In this document: positions 43,613 through 53,782 of the stretch, piece after piece
How positions within the stretch are numbered: the first letter of the stretch is position 1
Layout of the letters: every line of letters begins with the position of its first letter
Assembly (NCBI RefSeq): GCF_000696305.2
Contig: NZ_AOMT01000043.1
Span: 62,001-126,000 of the forward strand
Reading direction: 5' to 3'
Origin: Moraxella bovoculi 237
GTDB lineage: Bacteria; Pseudomonadota; Gammaproteobacteria; Pseudomonadales; Moraxellaceae
Length of the DNA stretch: 64,000 nt
Position numbers and translations under genes: made by a program
The notes under the pieces: generated by a model
The model's input: the letters and a program-made list of their open reading frames with translations, nothing else
Database searches by the model: none
What the model was told of the DNA's origin: nothing

Positions 43613-44665
43613 ATGAAAATGAAATTGACCGCAGTGGCAGCGACCATGTTAGCTCTAAGCGCTTGCACCGATGATATTGCCACTTCTGCACCGGCAGCCG
43701 GCGGTGATGACAAGGTTGTTTTGAAGGTGGCGCATTTTTGGCCGGCGACCGCGATGAGCCAAAAGAAAGTGCTTGAACCGTGGTGCGAAAAAATCGCCAC
43801 TGAGTCAGCAGGCAAGCTAAGTTGTCAGTTTTATCCTGCGATGCAGTTGGGTGGTACGCCAGCGCAGCTCATTGACCAAGTGACTGATGGTGTGGCAGAT
43901 ATCGTCTGGACTTTGCCGGGCTATACCGCAGGGCGCTTCCCGAGCATGGAAGTGATGGAGCTGCCATTTATGACAGTTGATGGTGAAAAAAGCAGCCGTG
44001 TAGCATGGCAAATGTATGAAGAATTTGGTCAAAAAGACTTTGAAAATGTCAAGCCGCTTGCCTTCAACGTGCATGATCGCGGGCAGATTCACAACAATGT
44101 GCGTCCCATCACTAAGCTTGAAGATTTCAAGGGTCTAAAAATGCGCGCTCCAACACGCCTAACCAACAAAACTTTGGAAGCACTGGGTGCAACGCCTGTC
44201 AGCGTGCCGATGCCAAGCCTTTCAGAGTCCATGTCTAAGGGTGTCATCGATGGCTATATCCTACCGTGGGAAGTGGTGCCGACGCTCAAACTGCATGAAA
44301 TGACCAAGTACCATTCTGAAATTAACAGTCCAGATCCCGTCTTGTACAGTACTTTGTTTAGCATCATCATGAACAAACAAAAATATGACAGTCTGCCTGA
44401 TGACCTTAAAAAAGTCATTGACAATAACTCTGGCGCTGAATTCTCAGCAAGCCTAGGCAAGGCATGGGATGATGAGGTGGGTCATGCTCGTCAGCAGGCG
44501 GTTGATGCTGGCAATGCCATCAATACCATCAGTTCGGACGAGACTAAGCGCATTCAGAATGCTTCTCAAAAAGTCTATACAGACTGGATCAATGAAATGA
44601 ATGGTAAGGGCTATGATGCTCAAGCGATGGTAAATCGCGCCAAAGAGCTGATTGCTGCCAACTGA
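43613..44665 (+). CDS. dctP: TRAP transporter substrate-binding lipoprotein DctP
   Basis: Periplasmic binding protein of 350 residues, DctP family, with lipobox LSAC. Motifs are VLKVAHFWPA, QLIDQVTDGVADIVWTLPGY and LKMRAPTRLTNKTLEALGATPVSVP-type ligand loop with the conserved Arg. It is the first gene of a dctPQM set. It sits divergent to the sulfatase, so the ligand could be an organic acid released by it, but that is only inference. Confidence 0.92.
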   Translation: MKMKLTAVAATMLALSACTDDIATSAPAAGGDDKVVLKVAHFWPATAMSQKKVLEPWCEKIATESAGKLSCQFYPAMQLGGTPAQLIDQVTDGVADIVWTLPGYTAGRFPSMEVMELPFMTVDGEKSSRVAWQMYEEFGQKDFENVKPLAFNVHDRGQIHNNVRPITKLEDFKGLKMRAPTRLTNKTLEALGATPVSVPMPSLSESMSKGVIDGYILPWEVVPTLKLHEMTKYHSEINSPDPVLYSTLFSIIMNKQKYDSLPDDLKKVIDNNSGAEFSASLGKAWDDEVGHARQQAVDAGNAINTISSDETKRIQNASQKVYTDWINEMNGKGYDAQAMVNRAKELIAAN

Positions 44666-44764
44666 GCTGGTTAAGCTGGACTTGCCATGGTCAAAGATTG
44701 ATGATCATGGCAAGATGAATCTTGATATTTATAAAGAGTGCTTAATTAAAACAATGGAGTGGAC

Positions 44765-45295
44765 ATGGCAGATTCATTTGAATTAGAAATTAAAGACGAT
44801 AGACCGGCTGATGCACTCGGGCGGTTTTTGTGGGGCTGGTCAAAGCTTTCGGCATTTGGCGGGGTGGCGATATTGGTGGGTATTTGCTTACTTTCTACGG
44901 CCAGCGTCGTTGGTCGGGCAGTATTTAACACGCCAATCAAAGGCGATGTAGAGCTGGTGCAGATTGGCTGTGCACTCGCGATTGCATCTTTTTTGCCATA
45001 TGCTCAAATGAAAAAAGCCCATGTCATTGTCGATTTTTTTACCATCAAAGCACCCATCGTGGTGCGCAAATATTTGGATATTTTTGCGGCAGTGTTGCTC
45101 GCAATGGTGGCTTTGGTGTTGATGTGGCGAAGCTATTTTGGGGCTGTCACCGCTTTTAAAAATGGCACAAAAACCATGATTTTGGGATTGCCTGAATGGT
45201 GGGCGCACATCACCATCGCGCCTGGATTTTTCTTGCTTGCTTTGACGGCATTTTATACGGCATGGCGATTTTTCAAGCGATACGAAGCTAAGTAA
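44765..45295 (+). CDS. dctQ: TRAP transporter small permease DctQ
   Basis: Four-helix membrane protein of about 176 residues. ATG 44765 has GGAG 5 nt upstream, which covers the GTG at 44759. DctQ-like helices are AFGGVAILVGICLLSTASVVGR, split by short loops, and FLPYAQMKKAHVIVDFF. It pairs with DctM, whose gene follows by 20 nt. Confidence 0.9.
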   Translation: MADSFELEIKDDRPADALGRFLWGWSKLSAFGGVAILVGICLLSTASVVGRAVFNTPIKGDVELVQIGCALAIASFLPYAQMKKAHVIVDFFTIKAPIVVRKYLDIFAAVLLAMVALVLMWRSYFGAVTAFKNGTKTMILGLPEWWAHITIAPGFFLLALTAFYTAWRFFKRYEAK

Positions 45296-45315
45296 TAGAT
45301 AAAAAGGATAGTATC

Positions 45316-46638
45316 ATGGATTCAATGGTCATTGGCTTGATGATGGGTGCGTTTACCATCTTTTTACTTGTATTTCGTATCCATATTGGCGTGGCGATGC
45401 TGGTGGCTGGGGCGCTGGGTTATGGACTCTTGGCAGGTTGGATACCCCTACTCAACTACCTAAAAAGCATGCCCTTTGCCAGATTTTCAGTGTATGACTT
45501 GTCGGTCGTGCCGCTGTTCTTGCTCATGGGCAATCTGGCGTCTCGTGGCGGCTTATCCAAGCGTCTATTTCAGACGACTAATGCCTTTTTGGGGCATTAT
45601 CGTGGCGGTGCTGCCATCAGTGCGGTGGGGGCGTGCGCAGGGTTTGGAGCGATTTGTGGTTCATCGCTTGCGACGGCTGCGACGATGGGTCAAGTCGCCT
45701 TACCTGAATTAAAACGCGCCAACTACTCTGACGCACTCTCTACCGGGGCCTTGGCAGCAGGTGGTACGCTGGGCATCTTGATTCCGCCGTCGGTGGTGCT
45801 GGTCATTTATGCGGTATTAACCGAGCAGAATGTTGCATCCATGTTTATGGCAGCGCTCATTCCTGGCATCATCGCCATGCTTGGCTATATGATTGCCATC
45901 GCCATTTATGTGCGCGTCGTACCAAACAGTGGTCCTGCCATGCCTTATATGAATTGGGCGGACAGACTTTCGTTATTAAAAGGCGTTTGGCCTGTGGTAG
46001 CGGTATTTGTTACAGTGATTGGCGGTATTTATGGCGGTATTTTCACGCCTACCGAAGCGGCAGCGATCGGTGCGGTGGCGGTGGGGCTTTTGGCTTTTTT
46101 AACCAAAGAGTTGAACAAAGAAGGTTTCATGCAAGCCTTACTGGATACCGCCTCGTCAACGGCAATGATTTTCTTGATTTTGATTGGTGCTGATGTGCTA
46201 AATGCATTCTTTGCTTTATCACAAATGCCAGCTGCGTTGGCGGAATGGGTGCTGGGCAGTGGTATGGCACCATTGACAGTGCTGTTTGCGATGATTTTGA
46301 TTTATGTCGTATTGGGTTGTGTCATGGACAGCTTATCCATGATTTTATTGACCATTCCTGTGTTTTTTCCCATCATTATGGGTATGGATTTTTGGGGATT
46401 AAACCCAACGGATAAAGCAATTTGGTTCGGCGTGCTTGCTTTGATGGTGGTTGAAATTGGATTGATCACGCCGCCTGTGGGCATGAATATTTTTGTGATC
46501 AATAGCCTTGCCAAAGATGTGCCAATGAAAGAAACTTATAAAGGTGTGCTACCATTTCTGTGTTCGGATCTGATTCGGATCGTGGCGCTGGTGTTTATGC
46601 CATCGCTAGCACTATGGCTGGTACATGTGTTGAGTTGA
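45316..46638 (+). CDS. dctM: TRAP transporter large permease DctM
   Basis: Transport subunit of 440 residues with about 12 hydrophobic segments. DctM motifs are FLLMGNLASRGGLS, GFGAICGSSLATAATMG, GGTLGILIPPSVVLVIYAV and LITPPVGMNIFVINSLA. Uses the sodium or proton gradient with DctP and DctQ. A perfect stem follows it (46733-46769). Confidence 0.93.
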   Translation: MDSMVIGLMMGAFTIFLLVFRIHIGVAMLVAGALGYGLLAGWIPLLNYLKSMPFARFSVYDLSVVPLFLLMGNLASRGGLSKRLFQTTNAFLGHYRGGAAISAVGACAGFGAICGSSLATAATMGQVALPELKRANYSDALSTGALAAGGTLGILIPPSVVLVIYAVLTEQNVASMFMAALIPGIIAMLGYMIAIAIYVRVVPNSGPAMPYMNWADRLSLLKGVWPVVAVFVTVIGGIYGGIFTPTEAAAIGAVAVGLLAFLTKELNKEGFMQALLDTASSTAMIFLILIGADVLNAFFALSQMPAALAEWVLGSGMAPLTVLFAMILIYVVLGCVMDSLSMILLTIPVFFPIIMGMDFWGLNPTDKAIWFGVLALMVVEIGLITPPVGMNIFVINSLAKDVPMKETYKGVLPFLCSDLIRIVALVFMPSLALWLVHVLS

Positions 46639-46732
46639 TAAGTATGCAATAGAACTGGCAATCGAATCAGAGATAAAGGATGTTGATACACCGGGAAATG
46701 ATTGATTATACAAAATCTCAATGCTAAGATGT

Positions 46733-46769
46733 CATCGCCCAAGAGGGTTTTTGACCAGATTGGGCGATG
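46733..46769 (+). terminator. hairpin after the TRAP genes
   Basis: CATCGCCCAA (46733-46742) and TTGGGCGATG (46760-46769) form a perfect 10-bp stem with a 17-nt loop, followed by ATGGTTTTAAG. It is a moderate terminator or a stabilising structure between dctM and the GntP gene. Confidence 0.5.
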
Positions 46770-46822
46770 ATGGTTTTAAGTCGGTGGGACTAAAAGATAT
46801 ATAATTACTCAAAGGATTTTTT

Positions 46823-48208
46823 ATGTTTGGAACGCTTGCAATTATCATTTCTTTGATTTTATTAATGTATTTTGCCTATCGTGGCTGGACGGTGCTGCTC
46901 ATTGCGCCGCTTATGGCGATGCTTGCGGTGCTGCTCTCTGGCGATGGCGTGGCATTGATGCCGTTTTATACCGACACTTTTATGACGGCGGTGGGCAATT
47001 ATCTCATCAAATTCTTCCCCATCTTTTTGCTTGGTGCGCTGTTTGGTCAGCTGATGGCAGACTCAGGCGCGGCAACTTCTATTGCGGGTGGCATCACCCA
47101 AAAACTGGGCGCAAAGCACGCCATCCTTGTGGTGGTTTTGGTTTGCTCACTCTTGACTTATGGTGGTGTGTCGCTGTTTGTGGTAGCGTTCGCCATTTAT
47201 CCGATTGCCAAACGCCTGTTTAGCGAGGCGAACATTCCAAAACGGCTGATTCCTGCCAGTATCGCACTTGGCTCATTTACCTTCACGATGACCGCTCTAC
47301 CTGGTACGCCTGCCATTCAAAACGCCATTCCGATCCCGTTTTATGGCACCAATGCCTTTGCTGCACCTGGTCTTGGCTTGATTGGCGCGGGTATTATGTT
47401 TGGGCTTGGAATGTGGTGGCTCAAGCGTCAAGCCAAAATCGCAGGCAGTAAGGGTGAGGGCTATGGCAATCACGATGATGGTACAAAAGACGCCTTAGTA
47501 ACCAGCGATATGCCATTTGGCTTGGCGATTTTGCCGCTGTTTTTGGTGATTGCCATCAATGCGATTTTGACTTATATGGTGTTCCCAAATATGGATTTTG
47601 GCTTTTTGACCGAAAAATTCCCTGATTTGGCGGTCAAAGGGCAGCTTGGCATTTGGTCTATCATCATTGCGCTTGTGGTGGCGTGTGCGGTACTGGTGGT
47701 ACTGAATCTAAAACGCTTAAAAGGCCTGCAGGGCACTGTCAATACAGGCGTCTACGGCTCAATGCTGCCGATTTTTAATACCGCATCCGAGGTCGGTTAT
47801 GGCGCGGTGATTGCGGCACTGGCAGGCTTTGCGGTGATACGAGACAGCGTGTTGTCTATTGCACCCAATAACCCACTCATTTCTGAAGCGGTGGCGATGA
47901 CCGCATTGGCGGGGATTACAGGCTCATCATCGGGCGGTTTGTCGATTGCCTTGCAGACTTTGGGTGAGGATTATCTGAGAATGGCGGTAGAAAATAACAT
48001 TGACCCAGAACTGTTGCACCGTGTGGCGGTGATGGCGGCCGGTGGTTTTGATACGCTGCCGCATTGTGGGGCGGTGATTACGCTATTATCCATTTGTCAT
48101 CTCAATCACAAACAAGCTTATATGAACATTGCAGCGGTAACCATCGGTGTGCCGTGGGTGGCAACGATTAGCGTCATTGCGCTAGGTACGATGTTTGGGT
48201 CGTTTTAA
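46823..48208 (+). CDS. GntP-family permease (likely 3-hydroxybutyrate)
   Basis: Inner-membrane permease of 461 residues with 12-14 helices and GntP motifs (GALFGQLMADSGAA, GGFDTLPHCGAVITLL, GTPAIQNAIP). The family takes up gluconate, 3-hydroxybutyrate and similar acids. 3-Hydroxybutyrate dehydrogenase follows, so 3-hydroxybutyrate is the natural guess. AAAGGA is upstream of the ATG. Confidence 0.88.
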   Translation: MFGTLAIIISLILLMYFAYRGWTVLLIAPLMAMLAVLLSGDGVALMPFYTDTFMTAVGNYLIKFFPIFLLGALFGQLMADSGAATSIAGGITQKLGAKHAILVVVLVCSLLTYGGVSLFVVAFAIYPIAKRLFSEANIPKRLIPASIALGSFTFTMTALPGTPAIQNAIPIPFYGTNAFAAPGLGLIGAGIMFGLGMWWLKRQAKIAGSKGEGYGNHDDGTKDALVTSDMPFGLAILPLFLVIAINAILTYMVFPNMDFGFLTEKFPDLAVKGQLGIWSIIIALVVACAVLVVLNLKRLKGLQGTVNTGVYGSMLPIFNTASEVGYGAVIAALAGFAVIRDSVLSIAPNNPLISEAVAMTALAGITGSSSGGLSIALQTLGEDYLRMAVENNIDPELLHRVAVMAAGGFDTLPHCGAVITLLSICHLNHKQAYMNIAAVTIGVPWVATISVIALGTMFGSF

Positions 48209-48238
48209 TAGGTTAATCAACCATTTGGCCGTTGGTAA

Positions 48239-48294
48239 GGTGCGTATCACGCACCATTAAAAAATCAACCCAAAAACGGTGCGTTGCGCGCACC
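48239..48294. repeat. two copies of a GGTGCG...CGCACC palindromic repeat
   Basis: GGTGCGTATCACGCACC (48239-48255) and GGTGCGTTGCGCGCACC (48278-48294) are both palindromes with 6-bp arms, followed by a half-copy TTACGCACCGC. They lie between the permease and dehydrogenase genes and look like a small intergenic repeat family. Confidence 0.7.
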
Positions 48295-48343
48295 TTACGC
48301 ACCGCATTTTGATATTAAATTTGATTTAAAAAAGGAAAAATCG

Positions 48344-49138
48344 ATGAGCATTTCTTATAATTTAACAGGCAAAACCGCCCTAATCACAGGGGCAGGGTCT
48401 GGACTTGGCAAGGCAATGGCGGTGGCGTTTGCCAATGCTGGGGCGATTGTTGGCGTGGCAGATATTAATCTTGACAATGCCACCGCGGTTGCCGATGAGA
48501 TTGTGGCAAATGGCGGTCAAGCACTTGCCATTTTGATGAATGTCGCCGATGAGAATGAAGTGGTGGCAGGGGTGGATAAATTTGCCCAAGCCTTTGACAA
48601 TAAAGTGGATATTTTGATTTCCAATGCAGGCGTGCAAATCATTGACCCGATTGATAAGTTAAAATTTGCCGATTGGAAAAAAATGCTCGCCATTCATCTG
48701 GACGGGGCGTTTTTGACCACACAAGCCGCCTTAAAATATATGTACGCCAACAAAAGCGGTACGGTGATTTATATGGGTTCGGTGCATTCGCACGAGGCAT
48801 CTGTACTAAAAGCCCCCTATGTGACCGCCAAGCACGGGTTACTTGGCTTGTGCAAAGTACTGGCAAAAGAAGGGGCGGAATACGGTGTACGCAGCCATAC
48901 TATTTGCCCTGGTTTTGTTAAGACACCTTTGGTAGAAAAACAAATCCCCGAGCAAGCCCGTGAAAAGGGTATCAGTGAAGAAGAAGTGGTCAAAAAAATC
49001 ATGCTTGGGCAAACGGTGGATGGCGAGTTTACCACCACAGGCGACATTAGCGATCTTGCGTTATTTTTATCAGCGTTCCCAACCAATGTTTTTACAGGGC
49101 AATCATTTATCGCCAGTCACGGCTGGGGAATGCGGTGA
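48344..49138 (+). CDS. bdhA: 3-hydroxybutyrate dehydrogenase
   Basis: NAD-dependent short-chain dehydrogenase of 264 residues that oxidises D-3-hydroxybutyrate to acetoacetate. The start is ATG 48344 with AAAGGAAAAA upstream. Motifs are TGAGSGLG (residues 15-22), NAG (94-96), Ser146, Tyr159 and Lys163 (YVTAK), and the C-terminal [13 protein letters not shown]. The gene order permease-bdhA-atoE-scoAB-thiolase supports the call over other SDR enzymes. Confidence 0.92.
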   Translation: MSISYNLTGKTALITGAGSGLGKAMAVAFANAGAIVGVADINLDNATAVADEIVANGGQALAILMNVADENEVVAGVDKFAQAFDNKVDILISNAGVQIIDPIDKLKFADWKKMLAIHLDGAFLTTQAALKYMYANKSGTVIYMGSVHSHEASVLKAPYVTAKHGLLGLCKVLAKEGAEYGVRSHTICPGFVKTPLVEKQIPEQAREKGISEEEVVKKIMLGQTVDGEFTTTGDISDLALFLSAFPTNVFTGQSFIASHGWGMR

Positions 49139-49176
49139 TCTAAAAGGGCGATCAAATCAATAAAAAGGATTTTATT

Positions 49177-50517
49177 ATGCTACAAGCCATCACCAATGTC
49201 AGTGTCAAACTGGTCAATCGTTATTTGCCATCGCCTTTTGTGTTTTCGGTGGTACTTACCTTTATTGCGTTTTTGGCAGGGCTTTTGTTAACAGGGCAAT
49301 CGCCCATCCAGCTGGCAACGCACTGGGGTCAGGGGCTGTGGTCATTGCACGGTTTTGCCATGCAGATGGCGCTCATTTTGGTGACAGGCTATGCCCTTGC
49401 CAATGCGCCCATCATCCAAAAAGGCTTAACCAAATTGGCAAGTTTTATCAAAACGCCCAGCATGGCAATTGTTGTCGTGACATTGGTCGCTTTGATTGGG
49501 TGTTGGCTCAACTGGGGCTTTGGTTTGGTGGTGGGCGCGGTGTTTGCCAAAGCTGTCGCCAAACAGGTCAAAGATGTGGATTATCCACTACTGATTGCAT
49601 CTGCATATTCAGGGTTCTTGGTTTGGCACGGCGGACTGTCGGGCTCTGTGCCTTTGACTTTAAGCTCGGGTGGTGATACGCTAAAAACATTGTCCGGCGG
49701 GGTTTTAAATGAAGCCATTCCTGTATCGCAAACGCTGTTTTCGGGGTATAATCTTTTGATTGTGGGGATTTTGCTCATCAGCATTCCGATTTTGAACCGC
49801 TTTATGCACCCAAAAAATCCCACCTTGATTAACCCAAAATTAATTCAGGACGAAACTTACGAATTGCCACCCCGCACCACCCCTGCCCAAAAACTCGACG
49901 ACAGTCGCATCATCATGCTGCTGCTGTTGGTGATGGCGGCGCTGTATTATGTCGGTGAATTTGGAGCGAATGGCGTGAATCTGGGGCTGAACATCGTCAT
50001 CGGGCTGTTTTTGTTTGTGGGGCTTTTGGCTCACGGCTCGCTAGAACGCTATTATCGGGCGGTGGACGGCGGTATTAACGGCATCACGGGCATTGTGATT
50101 TTGTTTCCGTTTTATGGCGGTATTATGGGTTTGATGACGGGCGCCAATGCAGACGGCGTATCCATCGGCACCCAAATCAGCGAGTTTTTTGTAAGCGTCG
50201 CAAGCCAAGAGACCTTCCCTGTACTGGCGTTTTTGAGTGCAGGCTTGGTCAATGTGTTTGTGCCGTCAGGCGGTGGGCAATTTGCCGTGCAAGGGCCTGT
50301 GATGATACCTGCTGGCGTACAATTGGGCGTTGAGCCGTCTGTTACGGCAATGGCGATCGCATGGGGTGATGCGTGGACAAATATGATTCAGCCGTTTTGG
50401 GCGTTGCCACTTTTGGGTATCGCAGGGCTTGATGCCCGAGCGATTATGGGCTACTGCCTTGTGATTTTGGTGGTGTCGGGCGCGATTATTACGGGCGGAT
50501 TTTTATTTTTTGTTTAA
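49177..50517 (+). CDS. atoE: short-chain fatty acid transporter AtoE family
   Basis: Membrane protein of 446 residues with about 11-12 helices and AtoE-family motifs (LNWGFGLVVGAVFAK, WHGGLSGSVPLTL, FVPSGGGQFAVQGP, WGDAWTNMIQPFWALP). It takes up acetoacetate or short fatty acids. It lies between bdhA and the CoA-transferase genes. Confidence 0.92.
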   Translation: MLQAITNVSVKLVNRYLPSPFVFSVVLTFIAFLAGLLLTGQSPIQLATHWGQGLWSLHGFAMQMALILVTGYALANAPIIQKGLTKLASFIKTPSMAIVVVTLVALIGCWLNWGFGLVVGAVFAKAVAKQVKDVDYPLLIASAYSGFLVWHGGLSGSVPLTLSSGGDTLKTLSGGVLNEAIPVSQTLFSGYNLLIVGILLISIPILNRFMHPKNPTLINPKLIQDETYELPPRTTPAQKLDDSRIIMLLLLVMAALYYVGEFGANGVNLGLNIVIGLFLFVGLLAHGSLERYYRAVDGGINGITGIVILFPFYGGIMGLMTGANADGVSIGTQISEFFVSVASQETFPVLAFLSAGLVNVFVPSGGGQFAVQGPVMIPAGVQLGVEPSVTAMAIAWGDAWTNMIQPFWALPLLGIAGLDARAIMGYCLVILVVSGAIITGGFLFFV

Positions 50518-50543
50518 ATTTTTTTAGTTAACAGGAGTGTTTT

Positions 50544-51245
50544 ATGACTTCAAAAGTATTTGACAATGCCCAGTCTGCATTGGCGGACATCGTGGCGGAT
50601 AATCAAACCATCGCCGTGGGCGGTTTTGGCTTGTGCGGCATTCCAGAAAGCCTAATTGCTGCGTTGCGAGACAGTGGTGTCAAGGGCTTGACTTGCATTA
50701 GCAATAACGCAGGCGTGGACGATTTTGGTTTGGGGCTACTTTTGCAAACTCGCCAAATCAAAAAAATGATTGCGTCCTATGTCGGCGAAAACAAAGAATT
50801 TGAACGCCAGTTTTTGTCAGGCGAATTGGAAGTAGAACTGACCCCACAAGGCACGCTTGCCGAAAAACTTCGGGCGGGCGGTGCTGGCATTCCTGCATTT
50901 TTTACTGCCACAGGCGTGGGCACACAAGTGTCGGAAGGTAAAGAAATCCGTGACTTTGATGGGCGAGATTATGTGTTAGAGCGCTCGCTTGTTGCCGATG
51001 TGTCGCTTGTCAAGGCGGATAAGGCGGATAAGGCAGGCAATTTGATTTTTAACAAAACCGCCCGTAACTTTAACCCCGATGTGGCAACCGCTGGCAAAAT
51101 TTGCGTGGTGGAAGTCGAAGAGCTGGTGGAAATCGGCGAGCTTGACCCTGACAGCATTCATTTGCCTGGCATTTATGTGCACCGCATCGTGGTGAATGCC
51201 AATCCAGAAAAACGCATTGAGCAGCGCACCGTTAAATCAAATTAA
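50544..51245 (+). CDS. scoA: 3-oxoacid (acetoacetate) CoA-transferase subunit A
   Basis: Alpha subunit of 233 residues with the CoA-binding loop [11 protein letters not shown] and the segment [16 protein letters not shown]. With subunit B it moves CoA from succinyl-CoA to acetoacetate. The ribosome site AACAGGAG precedes the ATG. Subunit B follows after 13 nt. Could also be called atoD. Confidence 0.94.
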   Translation: MTSKVFDNAQSALADIVADNQTIAVGGFGLCGIPESLIAALRDSGVKGLTCISNNAGVDDFGLGLLLQTRQIKKMIASYVGENKEFERQFLSGELEVELTPQGTLAEKLRAGGAGIPAFFTATGVGTQVSEGKEIRDFDGRDYVLERSLVADVSLVKADKADKAGNLIFNKTARNFNPDVATAGKICVVEVEELVEIGELDPDSIHLPGIYVHRIVVNANPEKRIEQRTVKSN

Positions 51246-51258
51246 AAAGGAGAATAAA

Positions 51259-51888
51259 ATGGCTTGGACAAGAGAACAAATGGCACAAAGAGCTGCCAAA
51301 GAATTGCAGGACGGTTTTTATGTCAATCTGGGCATTGGCTTGCCAACTTTGGTCGCCAATTATATCCCAGACGGGGTCGATGTGTTTTTGCAATCTGAAA
51401 ACGGACTTTTGGGCATTGGCGAGTTTCCGACCGAAGACACCATTGACCCTGATCTCATCAACGCTGGCAAGCAGACGGTAACGACCAAAGCAGGGGCGAG
51501 CTTTTTTAGCTCATCGCAGTCGTTTGCGATGATCCGTGGCGGTAAGGTCAATTTGGCGATTTTGGGGGCGATGGAAGTTTCTGAAAAAGGCGATCTTGCC
51601 AACTGGATGATCCCGGGTAAGATGGTCAAGGGCATGGGCGGTGCGATGGACTTGGTGGCAGGCGTGCAGCGGGTCATCGTGCTGATGGAGCACACCGCCA
51701 AAGACGGCTCATTCAAAATCAAGCCAAACTGCGATTTGCCTTTGACAGGTAAAAAAGTCGTACACCGCATCATTACCGATTTGGCGGTGCTTGATGTGAC
51801 TGACACGGGACTAAAACTCGTTGAGCTTGCCGATGGCGTAAGCTTTGAGGAATTGCAGGACAAGACGGGTGTGACTGTCAGCCAGTAA
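51259..51888 (+). CDS. scoB: 3-oxoacid (acetoacetate) CoA-transferase subunit B
   Basis: Beta subunit of 209 residues. The start is ATG 51259 with AAAAGGAG upstream; the frame back to 51196 overlaps subunit A. The catalytic Glu47 is in [11 protein letters not shown], and [11 protein letters not shown] and [16 protein letters not shown]-type sequences (here [17 protein letters not shown]) are family marks. It works with subunit A. Confidence 0.95.
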   Translation: MAWTREQMAQRAAKELQDGFYVNLGIGLPTLVANYIPDGVDVFLQSENGLLGIGEFPTEDTIDPDLINAGKQTVTTKAGASFFSSSQSFAMIRGGKVNLAILGAMEVSEKGDLANWMIPGKMVKGMGGAMDLVAGVQRVIVLMEHTAKDGSFKIKPNCDLPLTGKKVVHRIITDLAVLDVTDTGLKLVELADGVSFEELQDKTGVTVSQ

Positions 51889-51942
51889 TGCTCAAGTTTG
51901 TCATTTCATAGAATAAAGCATTGATAAATAAGGATAAAAATC

Positions 51943-53121
51943 ATGACTGATATTGTGATCGTGTCTGCCAAACGCACTGCCATTGGCTCGTTTTTGGGCT
52001 CATTGGCAAGCGTGTCTGCGCCTAAGCTTGGGGCGAGCGTCATTGAGGGGCTGATGGATGATGTGGGACTGGATAAGTCGCTCGTCAGCGAGGTGATCAT
52101 GGGCAATGTACTCACCACAGGCGTGGGACAAAATCCTGCTCGTCAGGCGGCGATTTTGGCAGGTTTTCCTGTCGAAACGCCAGCGACCACCGTCAATGTC
52201 GTCTGCGGCTCTGGTCTAAAAGCGGTGCACATGGGTGTACAAGCCATCAAAGCGGGCGATGCCACCATCGTCATCGCAGGTGGTCAAGAATCGATGTCAC
52301 AAAGCCCACACTTTGTGCATCTGCGTGATGGCATCAAGATGGGCAATGGCACATTAACCGACTCGATGGTGGCGGACGGCTTGACCGATGTGTACAATGG
52401 CTATCACATGGGCATCACCGCCGAAAATGTCGCCGAAAAATTAGACATCGATCGCGCTGCCCAAGATGAATTTGCTCTACATTCACAGACTAAAGCAGCC
52501 AAGGCTCAAGCCGATGGCAAATTCGTCAGCCAAATCGTCCCTGTGTCTGTGCCACAGCGAAAGGGCGAGCCTGTGGTCGTGGATAAGGATGAATACATCA
52601 AGCCAAACACTACCCTAGAAGGGCTTGCCAAGCTCAAACCTGCCTTCAAAAAAGACGGTACGGTAACTGCTGGCAACGCTTCTGGGCTAAACGACGGAGC
52701 GGCGGCAGTACTGCTCATGGGAGCGGACACTGCCAAGAAGCATAATCTGACGCCATTGGTAAAAATCGTGGCTTATACGGTGACGGGCATCGACCCTGCC
52801 GTGATGGGTCTGGGTCCTGTGGGTGCGGTCAAGAGCGTACTGGATAAGGCGGGCTGGTCTTTGGCGGATGTCGATTTGATCGAGGCCAACGAAGCCTTTT
52901 CTGCTCAAGCTTTGGGCGTCGCCAAGGAGCTTGGACTTGATGGCGAGAAAGTCAATGTCAATGGCGGTGCAATCGCCCTAGGACACCCCATCGGCGCATC
53001 AGGCTGCCGCGTTTTGGTCACACTCATCCATGAGCTTATCGCCCAAAATAAACAAAAAGGCATCGCCACCTTGTGTGTCGGTGGTGGCATGGGGCTTGCC
53101 ATTGCGGTCGAGCGGGTGTAG
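51943..53121 (+). CDS. atoB: acetyl-CoA C-acetyltransferase (thiolase)
   Basis: Thiolase of 392 residues that splits acetoacetyl-CoA to two acetyl-CoA. Catalytic Cys88 ([10 protein letters not shown]), His in [14 protein letters not shown] and Cys in TLCVGGGMG are all present, as is NEAFSAQAL. It closes the 3-hydroxybutyrate/acetoacetate operon and is followed by a strong terminator. Confidence 0.96.
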   Translation: MTDIVIVSAKRTAIGSFLGSLASVSAPKLGASVIEGLMDDVGLDKSLVSEVIMGNVLTTGVGQNPARQAAILAGFPVETPATTVNVVCGSGLKAVHMGVQAIKAGDATIVIAGGQESMSQSPHFVHLRDGIKMGNGTLTDSMVADGLTDVYNGYHMGITAENVAEKLDIDRAAQDEFALHSQTKAAKAQADGKFVSQIVPVSVPQRKGEPVVVDKDEYIKPNTTLEGLAKLKPAFKKDGTVTAGNASGLNDGAAAVLLMGADTAKKHNLTPLVKIVAYTVTGIDPAVMGLGPVGAVKSVLDKAGWSLADVDLIEANEAFSAQALGVAKELGLDGEKVNVNGGAIALGHPIGASGCRVLVTLIHELIAQNKQKGIATLCVGGGMGLAIAVERV

Positions 53122-53156
53122 CGATTAGGCTTTATCGGTTAAAAATAAAAACAAAT

Positions 53157-53187
53157 CAAGGGCAGTTTTAAGCTGCCCTTGTTTTTT
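53157..53187 (+). terminator. rho-independent terminator of the ketone-body operon
   Basis: CAAGGGCAG, loop TTTTAAG, CTGCCCTTG, then T6. It lies 36 nt past the thiolase stop. Confidence 0.93.
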
Positions 53188-53329
53188 GGCTTGATAAGTG
53201 GGTAAATTGAGCTTGTTTGGCAAAGTGCTTGATAATCTGCTAAGCTGTGCGATGTGCATTTGCTTCTTGCAAAATGAGTGATGATTGTTAAAATGATGAT
53301 TTCATTAAAATCATAAAAAGGATAATTTT

Positions 53330-53770
53330 ATGAATAATAAAAAAAACAAGTATCCAACTTTAAAAGTCATCACGCTTTATCCATTATTGGATGGATTGGT
53401 GGGTGGATCGCCGCTCATCATTATCGGTTTACTTATGTGAATAGATGACCCAAAAACTATTGAGGGTACATTAATCATCTTATTTTTTATTTGTGTAATT
53501 GGATTTATCCTTGCATTGCTAACGGGCATACTGCTGGCTTATTTTAAAGTAAAAATACTTAAAGCCATGGATTATTTTAAGGCATTTTAGATAGGGTTTG
53601 GAGCCACTTTTATTTATTTGCTAATGATTGGTATTTTGGGAATGATTAGGCAATTTAATGACGAGGCAATTTTAGAATTTTTATCAGCATTTTTTATTGT
53701 TTTAGCGTTGTCCCTAATTGGCGGACTGTCATCAACCATTTTAGCCAAATTTATTTTGCCAAAATCATAA
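53330..53770 (+). pseudogene. small membrane protein gene with two in-frame stop codons
   Basis: ATG 53330 has AAAAGGAT upstream. The frame runs 146 codons to TAA 53768-53770 with no shift, but is cut by TGA at 53438-53440 (codon 37) and TAG at 53588-53590 (codon 87). The interrupted protein would have four hydrophobic segments (for example LIILFFICVIGFILALLTGIL and FFIVLALSLIGGLSSTI, each read through its own stretch). Single transitions (TGG to TGA, CAG to TAG) would explain both stops. The family is not recognised. Confidence 0.7.
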
Positions 53771-53782
53771 AAAGGAGTGGAT

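Noticed and set aside
53330-53770. Selenocysteine or stop-codon recoding at the TGA/TAG in the small membrane gene
   Set aside because: No SECIS-like stem was evident after the TGA, and a second, different stop makes ordinary decay simpler.
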